Positions 1 to 6,075 are shown, counted from the stretch's first letter. The stretch is 8,404 bases of DNA from Verrucomicrobiia bacterium (GCA_013360985.1 JABWAM010000100.1:1-8404), one strand, 5' to 3'. Notes: a model not told the origin generated them from the sequence alone. Program-made: numbers and translations.

Positions 1-341
1 ATGCCATCCAAGCCCATTTTCTGCAGGGGCGTGGCCCCTTTCAGATACGAGCCGACATCGCTGGTGAGATAGGAGCAGATGTCGGGGGAGAAGCCGCGGG
101 CGTTCGCCAGCGGGATCAGATCGGACGCCGTGCGGGCGGCGCCGAGCATGGCCCCATGGTTCTCCGGGAAATAGACGTTGAATCCCAGCGAGCGGAGCAA
201 TTCGGCCGGGCCGACGCTCGTGCACCAGGCGGTCTTCTTCCCTTCCTGCGGGCCGCGGGCGATCTGGGCAAAGTAGTCTCCCATCACGGTCCGCAGTTGC
301 TTATTGGCTGCGAAGTCCTTTCGTTCCGGGGCGGACGACAT
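1..341 (-). CDS. 2-hydroxyacyl-CoA dehydratase / benzoyl-CoA reductase-type subunit, N-terminal part (runs off the window)
   Basis: Reading from the ATG at 341 down to base 1 gives 113 codons with no stop, so the 3' end lies outside the window. The protein starts MSSAPERKDF and carries AWCTSVGPAELL (residues 38-49), YFPENHGAMLGAAR (57-70) and DICSYLTSDVG (87-97). This pattern is typical of the N-terminal part of the HgdB/BcrB/BcrC/BadD-E family. These are iron-sulphur subunits of two-subunit enzymes that perform radical dehydration of 2-hydroxyacyl-CoAs or ATP-driven reduction of the benzoyl-CoA ring. Cys89 in the D-I-C-S-Y motif is a likely cluster ligand by family knowledge; Cys40 is another candidate. 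The start is well supported by an AAGGAG Shine-Dalgarno at 348-353, six bases before the ATG. The gene lies 19 bases after the stop of the 3-hydroxyacyl-CoA dehydrogenase and is probably co-transcribed with it, which suggests anaerobic acyl-CoA or aromatic degradation. Which subunit, and whether dehydratase or reductase, cannot be decided from this part. Confidence 0.8.
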   Translation of the reverse strand, partial: MSSAPERKDFAANKQLRTVMGDYFAQIARGPQEGKKTAWCTSVGPAELLRSLGFNVYFPENHGAMLGAARTASDLIPLANARGFSPDICSYLTSDVGSYLKGATPLQKMGLDG

Positions 342-347
342 CGTAAT

Positions 348-353
348 CTCCTT
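348..353 (-). promoter_or_regulatory. Shine-Dalgarno site (AAGGAG) of the dehydratase-type gene
   Basis: The minus strand reads AAGGAG, six bases upstream of the ATG at 341. It fixes the start of that gene and is one of only two strong ribosome binding sites seen in the window. Confidence 0.75.
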
Positions 354-360
354 TCGCTTT

Positions 361-1416
361 TCAAGGCGTGGCAGGGGCGAAACGGTCGCCATGCTCTTCT
401 GCCAGCCGGTTCAGTTTCGAACGCACTTGAGCCTCACCCAGGTCGCGGGCCATCCGCATCAGCCCGCCGCGGAAATCCGGGAATCCCAGCCCCAGCACCG
501 TGGCCACGTCGATGTCGTCCGGCAAGTCGACAATCTCTTCGGCCAGGACATAGGTGGCCTCGCAGATCATCCGCATCACGAGCCGCTCCTCGATTTCCTC
601 GGAGCGGAAATCGCGGGCCGCGGCGCCGCGCTCGGCGCGGACGGCGGCGATGATCGCATTGGCCGCGGGACTGTCCAGAGGTGTGCGGTCGCCGGGACGG
701 TAGGAGTAAACGCCTTCGCCGGTCTTCTGGCCCAAATGGCCCGCGGCGACGAGGCGATGGGCGATATGTGAGAACGGTCCGATCCGCGGCATCGCGCGCT
801 GCAGGACCCCGTGTCCATTCACCACGACATCCAATCCCGTCATATCGCTCAGAGCTACCGGGCCCATGGGAAAGCCGAACCGGACCATCGCGCTGTCGAT
901 CGCGCGCGGCGACGCCCCTTCCTCCAGCAACCAGAACACCTCTTCCATGTAAGGCATGAAGAGCCGGTTGACCACGAATCCTTCGCGATTTCGCACCACG
1001 ACGGGGGTCTTTCGCAGGCGTTTCAAGAGGCCCAACGAGGCAGCCAGGACCTCGGGCGAGAGCCGGTCGTGGCGGATTACTTCCACCAGCGGCATATGGT
1101 GGGCCGGGTTGAAGAAGTGCAGCCCAAGGAACCGCTCCGGCCGCTGCATGCCGGCCGCTAATTCGGTGAGCGACAGGGTCGAGGTATTCGTGGCGAGGAC
1201 GGTCTGGGCCGAGCAGATGGCCTCCAGCCGCTCGACCACCGGCCGCTTGACGTTCAAGTCCTCGTAGACCGCCTCGATCACCAGGTCGACGGGACGGGCG
1301 TCTTCCAGCTTCTCGGACCATGAGATCCGTCCCAGGATCTCGCGGGTGCGGTCGGAGGCCGGCGTATTTTGGGCGACCCGCTTCCGGAGCGAGTCCTCGA
1401 TTCGCCGCATAGCGCG
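361..1416 (-). CDS. 3-hydroxyacyl-CoA dehydrogenase (FadB/FadJ-type dehydrogenase module), missing its N-terminus
   Basis: It oxidises (S)-3-hydroxyacyl-CoA to 3-oxoacyl-CoA with NAD+, as in beta-oxidation. About 351 residues remain. Family features in order are: the end of the Rossmann domain with DLVIEAVYEDL; NTSTLSLTEL with the conserved Ser; HFFNP (bases 1105-1119) with the catalytic His, followed by MPLVEV with the paired Glu; GFVVNR with the conserved Asn; the first C-terminal domain ending GHLGQKTGEGVYSY; and a second C-terminal domain with GLGFPDFRGGLMRMA and ending RFAPATP. Two C-terminal domains suit a FadB/FadJ-like protein, so a hydratase half may once have preceded it. The family match begins at about RAMRRIEDSL (bases near 1416). 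Upstream the frame runs open but antisense through glcD, and the NAD-binding GxGxxG motif is absent. An in-frame ATG exists at 1410, but a protein starting there would lack the NAD site. Either the gene is broken or the contig is chimeric here. Confidence 0.85.
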   Translation of the reverse strand, partial: RAMRRIEDSLRKRVAQNTPASDRTREILGRISWSEKLEDARPVDLVIEAVYEDLNVKRPVVERLEAICSAQTVLATNTSTLSLTELAAGMQRPERFLGLHFFNPAHHMPLVEVIRHDRLSPEVLAASLGLLKRLRKTPVVVRNREGFVVNRLFMPYMEEVFWLLEEGASPRAIDSAMVRFGFPMGPVALSDMTGLDVVVNGHGVLQRAMPRIGPFSHIAHRLVAAGHLGQKTGEGVYSYRPGDRTPLDSPAANAIIAAVRAERGAAARDFRSEEIEERLVMRMICEATYVLAEEIVDLPDDIDVATVLGLGFPDFRGGLMRMARDLGEAQVRSKLNRLAEEHGDRFAPATP

Positions 1417-1425
1417 CTGGCGCGC
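1405..1425. other. Head-to-head junction of two 5'-truncated genes (rearrangement or assembly join)
   Basis: To the left, minus-strand 3-hydroxyacyl-CoA dehydrogenase similarity ends at about 1416. To the right, plus-strand GlcD similarity begins at about 1411. Both genes lack their N-terminal cofactor-binding domains, and the two edges fall within a few bases of each other. No insertion sequence, target-site duplication or inverted terminal repeat was seen around the point. The bases here are GC-rich and repetitive (alternating GC/CG), which would help either microhomology joining or a false assembly overlap. Confidence 0.7.
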
Positions 1426-1824
1426 GTCGCGCCGACGACGATCCTCGAAGACGCGACGGTTCCCCGGAGCCGCCTCGCGGAGATGGTCGCGTTCATTCAG
1501 GAAACGGCGCGCAAGCATCAGGTGAAGGTGGGGACTTTTGGCCATATGGGCGACGGCAACCTGCATCCCACGTTTTTGACGGACGAACGCGACGCGGAAG
1601 AGATCGCGCGCGTGGAGAAGGCGTTCACCGAAATCTTCGAGAAGGCGGTGGCCCTCGGCGGCACGATCACGGGCGAGCATGGCGTGGGGCTCGCCAAACG
1701 GCGTTTCCTCCCGATGGTGGTTAGCCCCGTCGGCATGGAGATCCATCGTCGCCTCAAGCGAGCCTTCGATCCCAAGGGCATCTTGAATCCCGGCAAGATG
1801 TTCCCCCTTTCCGCTCATGAGTGA
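1411..1824 (+). pseudogene. glcD: GlcD-like FAD-linked oxidase, C-terminal fragment
   Basis: This is the last ~137 residues of a glycolate oxidase GlcD / D-lactate dehydrogenase-type flavoprotein, a family that oxidises 2-hydroxyacids such as glycolate to glyoxylate. The match starts at about ALARVAPTTILEDATVPRS. It continues with GTFGHMGDGNLHPTFL, including the HxGDGNLH motif of the FAD-oxidase C-terminal domain, then GTITGEHGVGLAKRRF with the GEHGxG motif, and ends with the usual FDPKGILNPGKMF tail. Full-length members run to roughly 450-500 residues, so the entire N-terminal FAD-binding domain is missing. The frame stays open upstream to a TTG at 1369, but that stretch is antisense to the dehydrogenase gene and does not look like GlcD. 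The stop at 1822-1824 overlaps the next gene by 8 bases, as in an operon. It is called broken in this window; if the junction at about 1411 is an assembly artefact, the gene is complete elsewhere. Confidence 0.82.
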
Positions 1825-2713
1825 GACCCTGCCCTCCATCGGATTCATCGGCGCGGGCGTCATGGGGCGTTCGATGATCGCGCACCTCCTCAAAGCGGGT
1901 CATCCCATGCGGATTCACACGCGCACCCGCTCCAAGGCCGAGCCGTTGCTTGCCGCGGGCGCGGTCTGGGCGGAGACGCCCGCCGACGTGGCGAAAGGAA
2001 TGGACGTGGTGATCACGATCGTCGGCCTGCCTTCGGACGTTCGCGCGGTATGGCTCGGCCCCGTCGGGGCATTGCGCGCGATGAAGGCGGGGGCGATCGG
2101 AATCGACATGACGACCAGTTCGCCCGCGCTCGCGGGAGAGATGCATGAGGCCGCGAGAGCGCAAGGCGTGGCCATGCTCGACGCGCCCGTGACGGGCGGC
2201 GACGTGGGCGCGCGCGAAGCGCGTCTCTCGATCTTGGTCGGCGGGCCGCATGAGGCGTTCGAGAAGGCGAAGCCGATCTTCGCGCGCCTCGGGACGAACG
2301 TCCTCCACTTTGGCGGCCCCGGCGCCGGTCAGCGCTGCAAGCTCTGCAACCAGATCGTGATCGCGGGGAACATGATCGGAATGGTCGAAGGCCTCTATTA
2401 CGCGAAACAAGCGGGACTCGATCCCGCGAGGGTGCTCGAGGGGATCGCCAAAGGCGCGGCCGGCTCATGGTCGCTCTCGAATCTCGGTCCGCGCATCCTC
2501 AAGGGGGACTTGGAGCCCGGCTTCCTGATCGAGCATTTCCTGAAGGATATGGAGTTGGCGCTCGAAGAATGCCGCCGGCTCGGCCTCCGCCTCCGAGGGC
2601 TCGATCTTGCGCACCGCCTCTATCGCGCGTTGCGCGAGCACGGCCATGAGCGCAAGGGGACGCAGGCGTTGATACTGGCGCTCGAGAAAAACCTCGCGCC
2701 GCATTCCTCCTGA
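1817..2713 (+). CDS. NAD(P)-dependent beta-hydroxyacid dehydrogenase (3-hydroxyisobutyrate / tartronate-semialdehyde reductase family)
   Basis: This 298-residue protein is of normal family length and looks intact. The N-terminal Rossmann fold opens with IGFIGAGVMG (residues 8-17), the GxGxMG dinucleotide motif. LDAPVTGGDVGA (121-132) is the substrate-binding signature, with Thr where many members have Ser. GAGQRCKLCNQ (169-179) holds the catalytic Lys175. The C-terminal helical domain has FLIEHFLKDMELALEE. Known members interconvert 3-hydroxyisobutyrate and methylmalonate semialdehyde, or reduce tartronate semialdehyde to D-glycerate. The C-terminal pattern GAAGSWSLSNLGPRIL recalls the YkwC-like subgroup, whose substrates are poorly defined. 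The ATG overlaps the glcD stop by 8 bases and has no clear Shine-Dalgarno, so translation is probably coupled to glcD. That pairing hints at a glycolate-to-glycerate role, but the substrate is inferred only from the neighbour. Confidence 0.88.
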   Translation: MSETLPSIGFIGAGVMGRSMIAHLLKAGHPMRIHTRTRSKAEPLLAAGAVWAETPADVAKGMDVVITIVGLPSDVRAVWLGPVGALRAMKAGAIGIDMTTSSPALAGEMHEAARAQGVAMLDAPVTGGDVGAREARLSILVGGPHEAFEKAKPIFARLGTNVLHFGGPGAGQRCKLCNQIVIAGNMIGMVEGLYYAKQAGLDPARVLEGIAKGAAGSWSLSNLGPRILKGDLEPGFLIEHFLKDMELALEECRRLGLRLRGLDLAHRLYRALREHGHERKGTQALILALEKNLAPHSS

Positions 2714-2716
2714 TTT

Positions 2717-3466
2717 ATGGCCGTCATCCATCGTTTCTTCGTGGAGAAAGCGCGCTTGGCCGAAGGCGTGCTCGATGGCGACGAGTGGCGCCACTGCCGC
2801 ACCGTTCTGCGCGCCGGCGTGGGCGCAGAAATCGCGATCTTCGACGGCGAAGGGACGGAATGCCGGGCCGAGATCCGGACGGCCGACGAAAAGATGGCGC
2901 GTTTCGCAGTGCTTCATCAGTCGCAGACTCCGCCTCCGCCGAACCACGTGACGCTCGCGCAAGCGTTGCCGAGGAACCGCGTGATGGATTTTATTGTTCA
3001 AAAGGCGACGGAGCTTGGCGTGCGGGAGATCTACCCGGTGATCTCGGAGCGTTCCGTGGTGCGCCTCGAGACGGGAGAAGCGGAGATGCGCGCCGCGCGT
3101 TGGCGCGAACTGGCCATCGAAGCGGCGAAGCAGTGCGGCTTGAACTGGCTTCCGCAGATCCATCCCGCGTGCGCGGTGCGCGAGGCCGCCGCTCAAGGGA
3201 CGCGGCATGATCTCGCCTTGTTCGGGTCGTTGCAGCCCGATGCCCAGCCGCTTTGGCGGCACTTCCCCAAGGAGGCGTCCGCGCGCTTCCGCGCGATGTT
3301 GATGATCGGGCCCGAGGGAGATTTTACGCCCGCAGAAATGGGCGCGATTCGCGGGGCGGGCTTCCTTCCGCTGAGCCTCGGACCGCTCGTGCTGCGATGC
3401 GACACCGCGGCGGTCTACGCCCTGAGCACCCTGAGTTACGAGATGGGTCGTCTCGGGACGAAGTAG
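2717..3466 (+). CDS. rsmE: 16S rRNA (uracil-1498-N3)-methyltransferase RsmE
   Basis: RsmE methylates N3 of U1498 in helix 44 of 16S rRNA using S-adenosylmethionine. The 249 residues match the family length. The N-terminal PUA-like domain includes HRFFVE and DEWRHCRTVLRAGVG (residues 22-36). The knotted SPOUT methyltransferase domain follows with QKATELGVREIYPVISERSVVR (split here as QKATELGV, 95-102, and SERSVVR, 110-116), AAKQCG (136-141), the cofactor-binding IGPEGDFTPAE (197-207) and the knot segment LSLGPLVLRCDTA (219-231). Most RsmE proteins read LRxETA at this last place; here Glu is replaced by Asp (Asp229). The start lies 3 bases after the dehydrogenase stop without a clear Shine-Dalgarno, so it is probably the last gene of the glcD operon. 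Its stop is 6 bases from the convergent lptE stop. Confidence 0.93.
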   Translation: MAVIHRFFVEKARLAEGVLDGDEWRHCRTVLRAGVGAEIAIFDGEGTECRAEIRTADEKMARFAVLHQSQTPPPPNHVTLAQALPRNRVMDFIVQKATELGVREIYPVISERSVVRLETGEAEMRAARWRELAIEAAKQCGLNWLPQIHPACAVREAAAQGTRHDLALFGSLQPDAQPLWRHFPKEASARFRAMLMIGPEGDFTPAEMGAIRGAGFLPLSLGPLVLRCDTAAVYALSTLSYEMGRLGTK

Positions 3467-3472
3467 GCGAGG

Positions 3473-3973
3473 CTACCAGCCTTCGACGAGTTGCGAGACG
3501 ATTTGGCGGCCGGCCTTGGCGGCGGCAATGGGAACCCCCTGGCGCTTGTCGCTCTGAAAGTCGCTGCCGATGAAGAATCCCGCGGAACCCGCGGCGCTGC
3601 CTTCGAGATAAGGCTTGGTTTCCCCGCGGCGAGTCAAGGTGTAGGCGACGCCCAGCGTGAGCGAGCTTTCGATGGGGGTAATCTCGTTGGAGCGCGAATA
3701 ACGCACCGGCGTGGAGGTGAACTCGGTGATCTTCCCGCGCAATACGACGTCGGCGCGCGCCTCGTCGGTCACGGTAAGCGTGCCGTCGGCTTGAAACTGT
3801 TGGATGATGGTCGTCGTGACGAGGTTCTCCAGGCCCGGTTCGTCCACCAAGCTCTTGAAGTTTTCGATAAAAATAGTTTTGAAACCCGGGTCGCGGACCG
3901 TGCCGAGTTTGTAGGAGGCGCAACCGCTGAGGAGCAGGAGGGCCGCGAGGAGGCTGGAAATGCGCGCGATCAT
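3473..3973 (-). CDS. lptE: LptE-like LPS-assembly lipoprotein
   Basis: This 166-residue protein has a lipoprotein signal peptide: positive start MIAR, a hydrophobic run SSLLAALLLL, and lipobox L15-S16-G17-C18, with Cys18 as the probable lipidation site. The mature start ASYKLGTV is followed by TIFIENFKS, LVTTTIIQQFQADGTLTV and a beta-rich region with DVVLRGKITEFT. This layout is typical of the LptE family, which plugs and helps fold the LptD barrel that inserts LPS into the outer membrane. LptE proteins are weakly conserved, so the call rests on overall layout, size and the lipobox. The ATG at 3973 overlaps the bamD stop (ATGA), which fixes the start and implies translational coupling. It is the second gene of a minus-strand pair and converges on rsmE, with only 6 bases between the stops. 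Confidence 0.78.
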   Translation of the reverse strand: MIARISSLLAALLLLSGCASYKLGTVRDPGFKTIFIENFKSLVDEPGLENLVTTTIIQQFQADGTLTVTDEARADVVLRGKITEFTSTPVRYSRSNEITPIESSLTLGVAYTLTRRGETKPYLEGSAAGSAGFFIGSDFQSDKRQGVPIAAAKAGRQIVSQLVEGW

Positions 3974-4977
3974 AAATTGGCGTTGGTGGTTGTGACGGCG
4001 GGGGCGGTTGGCGGGCCCAGGTTGCCTTGACGGATTTCGTCGGCCCGCCGCGCCGCGCGGCGGGCGAGCTCGGAGCCCGGATATTTTTGGACGACGCTGT
4101 TGTAGTAGATGAGCGCGGCGTCCGTTTTGTGTTGGCGATCGTAAAACTCGGCGACGCGCATGAGGCCGCGGCCCTGTTCGTCCTGGAGTTTGAGGATATT
4201 TTCCCGCGCCTGCTCCACTTTCTCGCTCTTCGGGTATTTGGTGATATAATCCTCGAACGCGGTGATCGCCTTGTTGGTGGCTGTCTGGTCGTAGTCCGCC
4301 TGCCGCGAAGCCAGCATCCATGCGTAGCCGATCTGGAACTGCGCGTCGTCCGCGAGATCGCTCTTCGGATATTTGCGGATCACGTCCTGATACGCCTTCA
4401 CCGCCTCCTCCCATTTATGCTGGTTTTCGCGGGCGAAGCCGATCTTGAGCTGCGACATCGCCGCGTGAGGGCTATACGGCCCGTTCTTGATGACCTGCTC
4501 GAACATCTCGACCGTCTTCTCCATGGAGGGGAGGGTGGGAATTTTCCACAGCTTTTGGCGTTCGCCGGCGAGAAAGAGGCAGGCGATGTCGTACTGGTAT
4601 TTCAGGATCTCGGTGAAATGTTCGGTATCGGGATATTTGTCGAGGCAGTTCTGGAACTCGCGAAAGGAACGCTGAAACTCGTAAAGCTTGAAGAGCATGG
4701 TCGCATAGCGATACTGCGCTTCGGGCGCCGCAGGGGAGAGAGGCCAGGTCTTGACCAGCGCGCGGTAACTTCCTGCGGCCTCTTCGATCTTGCCCTCTTT
4801 CTCGTAGGCTTCTCCCTTCGCGATCTGCTCCTTCGACGTGTCGGCGACAGCGTCTTTCCCTTCGACTTCCCATCCCTGGCCCGGACGATAGATGAACGGC
4901 GCGGGGAGGAGAGAGGCGAATAAAAGCAGGATGGCCCCCGCCATCGTCGCTCCAAGCCATTTTCTGGACGCCAACAT
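3970..4977 (-). CDS. BamD-like outer-membrane assembly TPR protein, without a lipobox
   Basis: This 335-residue protein begins with an N-terminal export/anchor segment (about residues 9-27, GATMAGAILLLFASLLPAP) followed by IYRPGQGW. The rest is a chain of helical TPR-like repeats. Successive helices end in the turns TWPLSP (77), KYPDTE (114), NGPYSP (165), KYPKSD (202), KYPKSE (247) and KYPGSE (298), spaced as in BamD/YfiO. BamD is the essential periplasmic lipoprotein of the BAM machine that folds beta-barrels into the outer membrane. Unlike classic BamD, there is no Cys near the signal segment (the first Cys is residue 111), so lipidation is not expected; the protein may be soluble or anchored by its N-terminal helix. 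I chose the ATG at 4977 because it precedes the signal segment directly; a second ATG is 11 codons in. The reading frame stays open far upstream, but that is antisense to the GT9 gene. A CpoB/YbgF-like periplasmic role is an alternative. Confidence 0.8.
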   Translation of the reverse strand: MLASRKWLGATMAGAILLLFASLLPAPFIYRPGQGWEVEGKDAVADTSKEQIAKGEAYEKEGKIEEAAGSYRALVKTWPLSPAAPEAQYRYATMLFKLYEFQRSFREFQNCLDKYPDTEHFTEILKYQYDIACLFLAGERQKLWKIPTLPSMEKTVEMFEQVIKNGPYSPHAAMSQLKIGFARENQHKWEEAVKAYQDVIRKYPKSDLADDAQFQIGYAWMLASRQADYDQTATNKAITAFEDYITKYPKSEKVEQARENILKLQDEQGRGLMRVAEFYDRQHKTDAALIYYNSVVQKYPGSELARRAARRADEIRQGNLGPPTAPAVTTTNANL

Positions 4978-4983
4978 GCCGCG

Positions 4984-5013
4984 TTGACGATATTCCGCGG
5001 CAATTCCTAAAGT
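4984..5013 (+). promoter_or_regulatory. Candidate sigma70-type promoter for the GT9 gene
   Basis: TTGACG at 4984-4989 (5 of 6 to consensus) and TAAAGT at 5008-5013 (4 of 6) are separated by 18 bases. A start site the usual ~7 bases downstream would fall at about 5020, on the A of the ATG, which would make a leaderless mRNA. This rests only on sequence resemblance. Confidence 0.35.
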
Positions 5014-5016
5014 CAA
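4988..5016 (-). promoter_or_regulatory. Candidate promoter for bamD-lptE
   Basis: On the minus strand, TTGACT (plus 5011-5016) is followed 16-17 bases later by a weak -10 (AATATC or ATATCG, plus 4988-4994). The -35 overlaps the -10 of the opposing GT9 promoter. The predicted start would leave a leader of only a few bases before the ATG at 4977. The -10 is poor, so this is tentative. Confidence 0.25.
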
Positions 5017-5019
5017 GTA

Positions 5020-6075
5020 ATGGAGCGCCTTCTGTGCGTGAAGATCGCCTCGCGGGGAGACTTGTTGCTTGCCGGGCCGGCGTTTCGCTGGTTGCGCGGC
5101 TCGCGTCCGGGCGCGCATCTCGCGTTGGCGGTCGGGCGATCCTGTCTGGAGGTCGCGCGACATCTGCCTTGGTTCGACGAAGTGGTCGCGGTGGATGACG
5201 CCGCGCTCCTCGCGGGATCTTGGGCGCAGAAGGGTCGCGCGGCGCGCGCGCTCCGACGGCTCATGCGAGAGGGAGCTTCGGGCGCCGGCGCGCCGTTCGA
5301 CGCCGTTTTCCTTTTTCATCGCGACTGGCGATTCGCGCTCCTGGCGCGCCTGGCGCGGATTTCCGAGCGCCGGGGGTTCGCCGCGGGCGGATCGCGAAAG
5401 TTTCTGACGCATGCAGCCGAAGTAGAGGCGCGGGAGCATCATGTCCTTCAATATCTGCGGATGGCGGGCGCGGGATCCGCCGCAGACGACCGCATGATGG
5501 GCGGCTGGCGGTTTCTCGATGGGGAACAGGCTCGGGCGGAGACGCGGGCCGCCGCGAGCGGTTTTCTCTGCGAAAAGCGAAGCGTGGCGCTCGCCTTCGG
5601 CGGCGGGCGCAACGTGAAGACCCGCACGGAGTTGAAAAGCTGGCCGATGGAGGGATGGCGCGATTTGTCGCGCGCGCTTGTCGCGCGCGGATTTCAAACG
5701 GTCTGGATGGGGGACGCCGAGGACGCCGCGCTCCTGCGCGGGGATGAGCCTGGCGTCCATCTCGCGGGCAAGCTTGACCTCGCCGAGTCGGCGGTCGTCG
5801 CGTCGCAGGCGGCGCTCGTCGTTTCCAACGACAGCTTTTTGCTTCATCTCGCGGAGGCGCTTGGAGTGCCTGCGGTAGGGATCTTCGGCCCGACCGATCC
5901 CGCGCATTATTGTCCGCGGTCGAGCCGTTCCCGAACTCTTTGGGCGGGCGAGGGGTTATCCTGCAGCCCCTGTCATCGCGACGGTTGGTTTCCCGTGTGC
6001 GCTCATGAGCATCGTTGCCTGCGCGACCTGTCGGCGGACGCCGTCCTTCGCGCGTGCATGGAGGTTTTGGCGTGA
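5020..6075 (+). CDS. Glycosyltransferase family 9 (LPS heptosyltransferase-like)
   Basis: This 351-residue protein has normal GT9 length. It opens with LLCVKIASRGDLLLAGPAFRWLR, the usual nucleotide-sugar transferase start (SxGDxLLxxPAxRxLR). The second half has FGGGRNVKTRTELKSWP (residues 193-209), the donor-site SNDSFLLHLAEALGVP (269-284) and GIFGPTDPAHYCP (287-299), all typical of ADP-heptose:LPS heptosyltransferases. Near the C-terminus, Cys315, Cys318, Cys327 and Cys333 form the C-S-P-C ... C ... H-R-C-L pattern also found in many GT9 proteins. It probably adds heptose or another sugar to the LPS core at the inner face of the cytoplasmic membrane. The acceptor and position in the core cannot be read. 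The ATG lacks a Shine-Dalgarno and may be leaderless. It is followed without a gap by the GT4-like gene (GTGA overlap), so the two probably act on the same glycan. Confidence 0.87.
   Translation: MERLLCVKIASRGDLLLAGPAFRWLRGSRPGAHLALAVGRSCLEVARHLPWFDEVVAVDDAALLAGSWAQKGRAARALRRLMREGASGAGAPFDAVFLFHRDWRFALLARLARISERRGFAAGGSRKFLTHAAEVEAREHHVLQYLRMAGAGSAADDRMMGGWRFLDGEQARAETRAAASGFLCEKRSVALAFGGGRNVKTRTELKSWPMEGWRDLSRALVARGFQTVWMGDAEDAALLRGDEPGVHLAGKLDLAESAVVASQAALVVSNDSFLLHLAEALGVPAVGIFGPTDPAHYCPRSSRSRTLWAGEGLSCSPCHRDGWFPVCAHEHRCLRDLSADAVLRACMEVLA
6060..6064 (+). promoter_or_regulatory. Shine-Dalgarno site (GGAGG) of the GT4-like gene
   Basis: GGAGG lies inside the last codons of the GT9 gene, seven bases before the GTG at 6072. 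It decides the start over the upstream in-frame alternatives and supports coupled translation. Confidence 0.7.

Larger units (their letters stand above)
4978..5019. promoter_or_regulatory. 42-base divergent intergenic region with two overlapping promoter candidates
   Basis: This is the whole gap between the bamD-like ATG and the GT9 ATG. It contains a -35-like hexamer for each direction, and the hexamers of one promoter lie inside the spacer or over the -10 of the other. Neither gene has a Shine-Dalgarno here. Simultaneous use of both promoters would be sterically hard, so reciprocal expression is possible. Confidence 0.4.

Noticed and set aside
434..1321. Minus-strand open frame of 295 codons in another frame of the 3-hydroxyacyl-CoA dehydrogenase
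   Set aside because: Arg/Gly-rich out-of-frame reading of the real gene.
1417..1893. Minus-strand open frame extending the 3-hydroxyacyl-CoA dehydrogenase upstream to a start at 1893
   Set aside because: It is the antisense shadow of the glcD fragment and the start of the next gene; its translation is Arg/His-rich without family features and contains no NAD-binding motif.
2465..3262. Minus-strand open frame opposite the dehydrogenase end and rsmE
   Set aside because: Antisense to two recognised genes, with no family motif and His/Arg-rich composition.
3459..3485. Small inverted repeats (CGAAG/CTTCG, GTAG/CTAC) around the rsmE and lptE stops as a terminator
   Set aside because: The stems are 4-5 bases with unpaired interruptions and no T-run; too weak to call.
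4027..4923. Plus-strand open frame of 298 codons opposite the bamD-like gene
   Set aside because: Its Leu/Arg/Asp-rich translation is the mirror of the TPR protein; high-GC DNA often leaves such frames open. No domain was recognised.
4978..5907. Minus-strand open frame extending the BamD-like protein by about 310 residues
   Set aside because: It runs antisense to the clearly coding GT9 gene and has low-complexity Arg-rich translation; the signal segment marks the true start near 4977.
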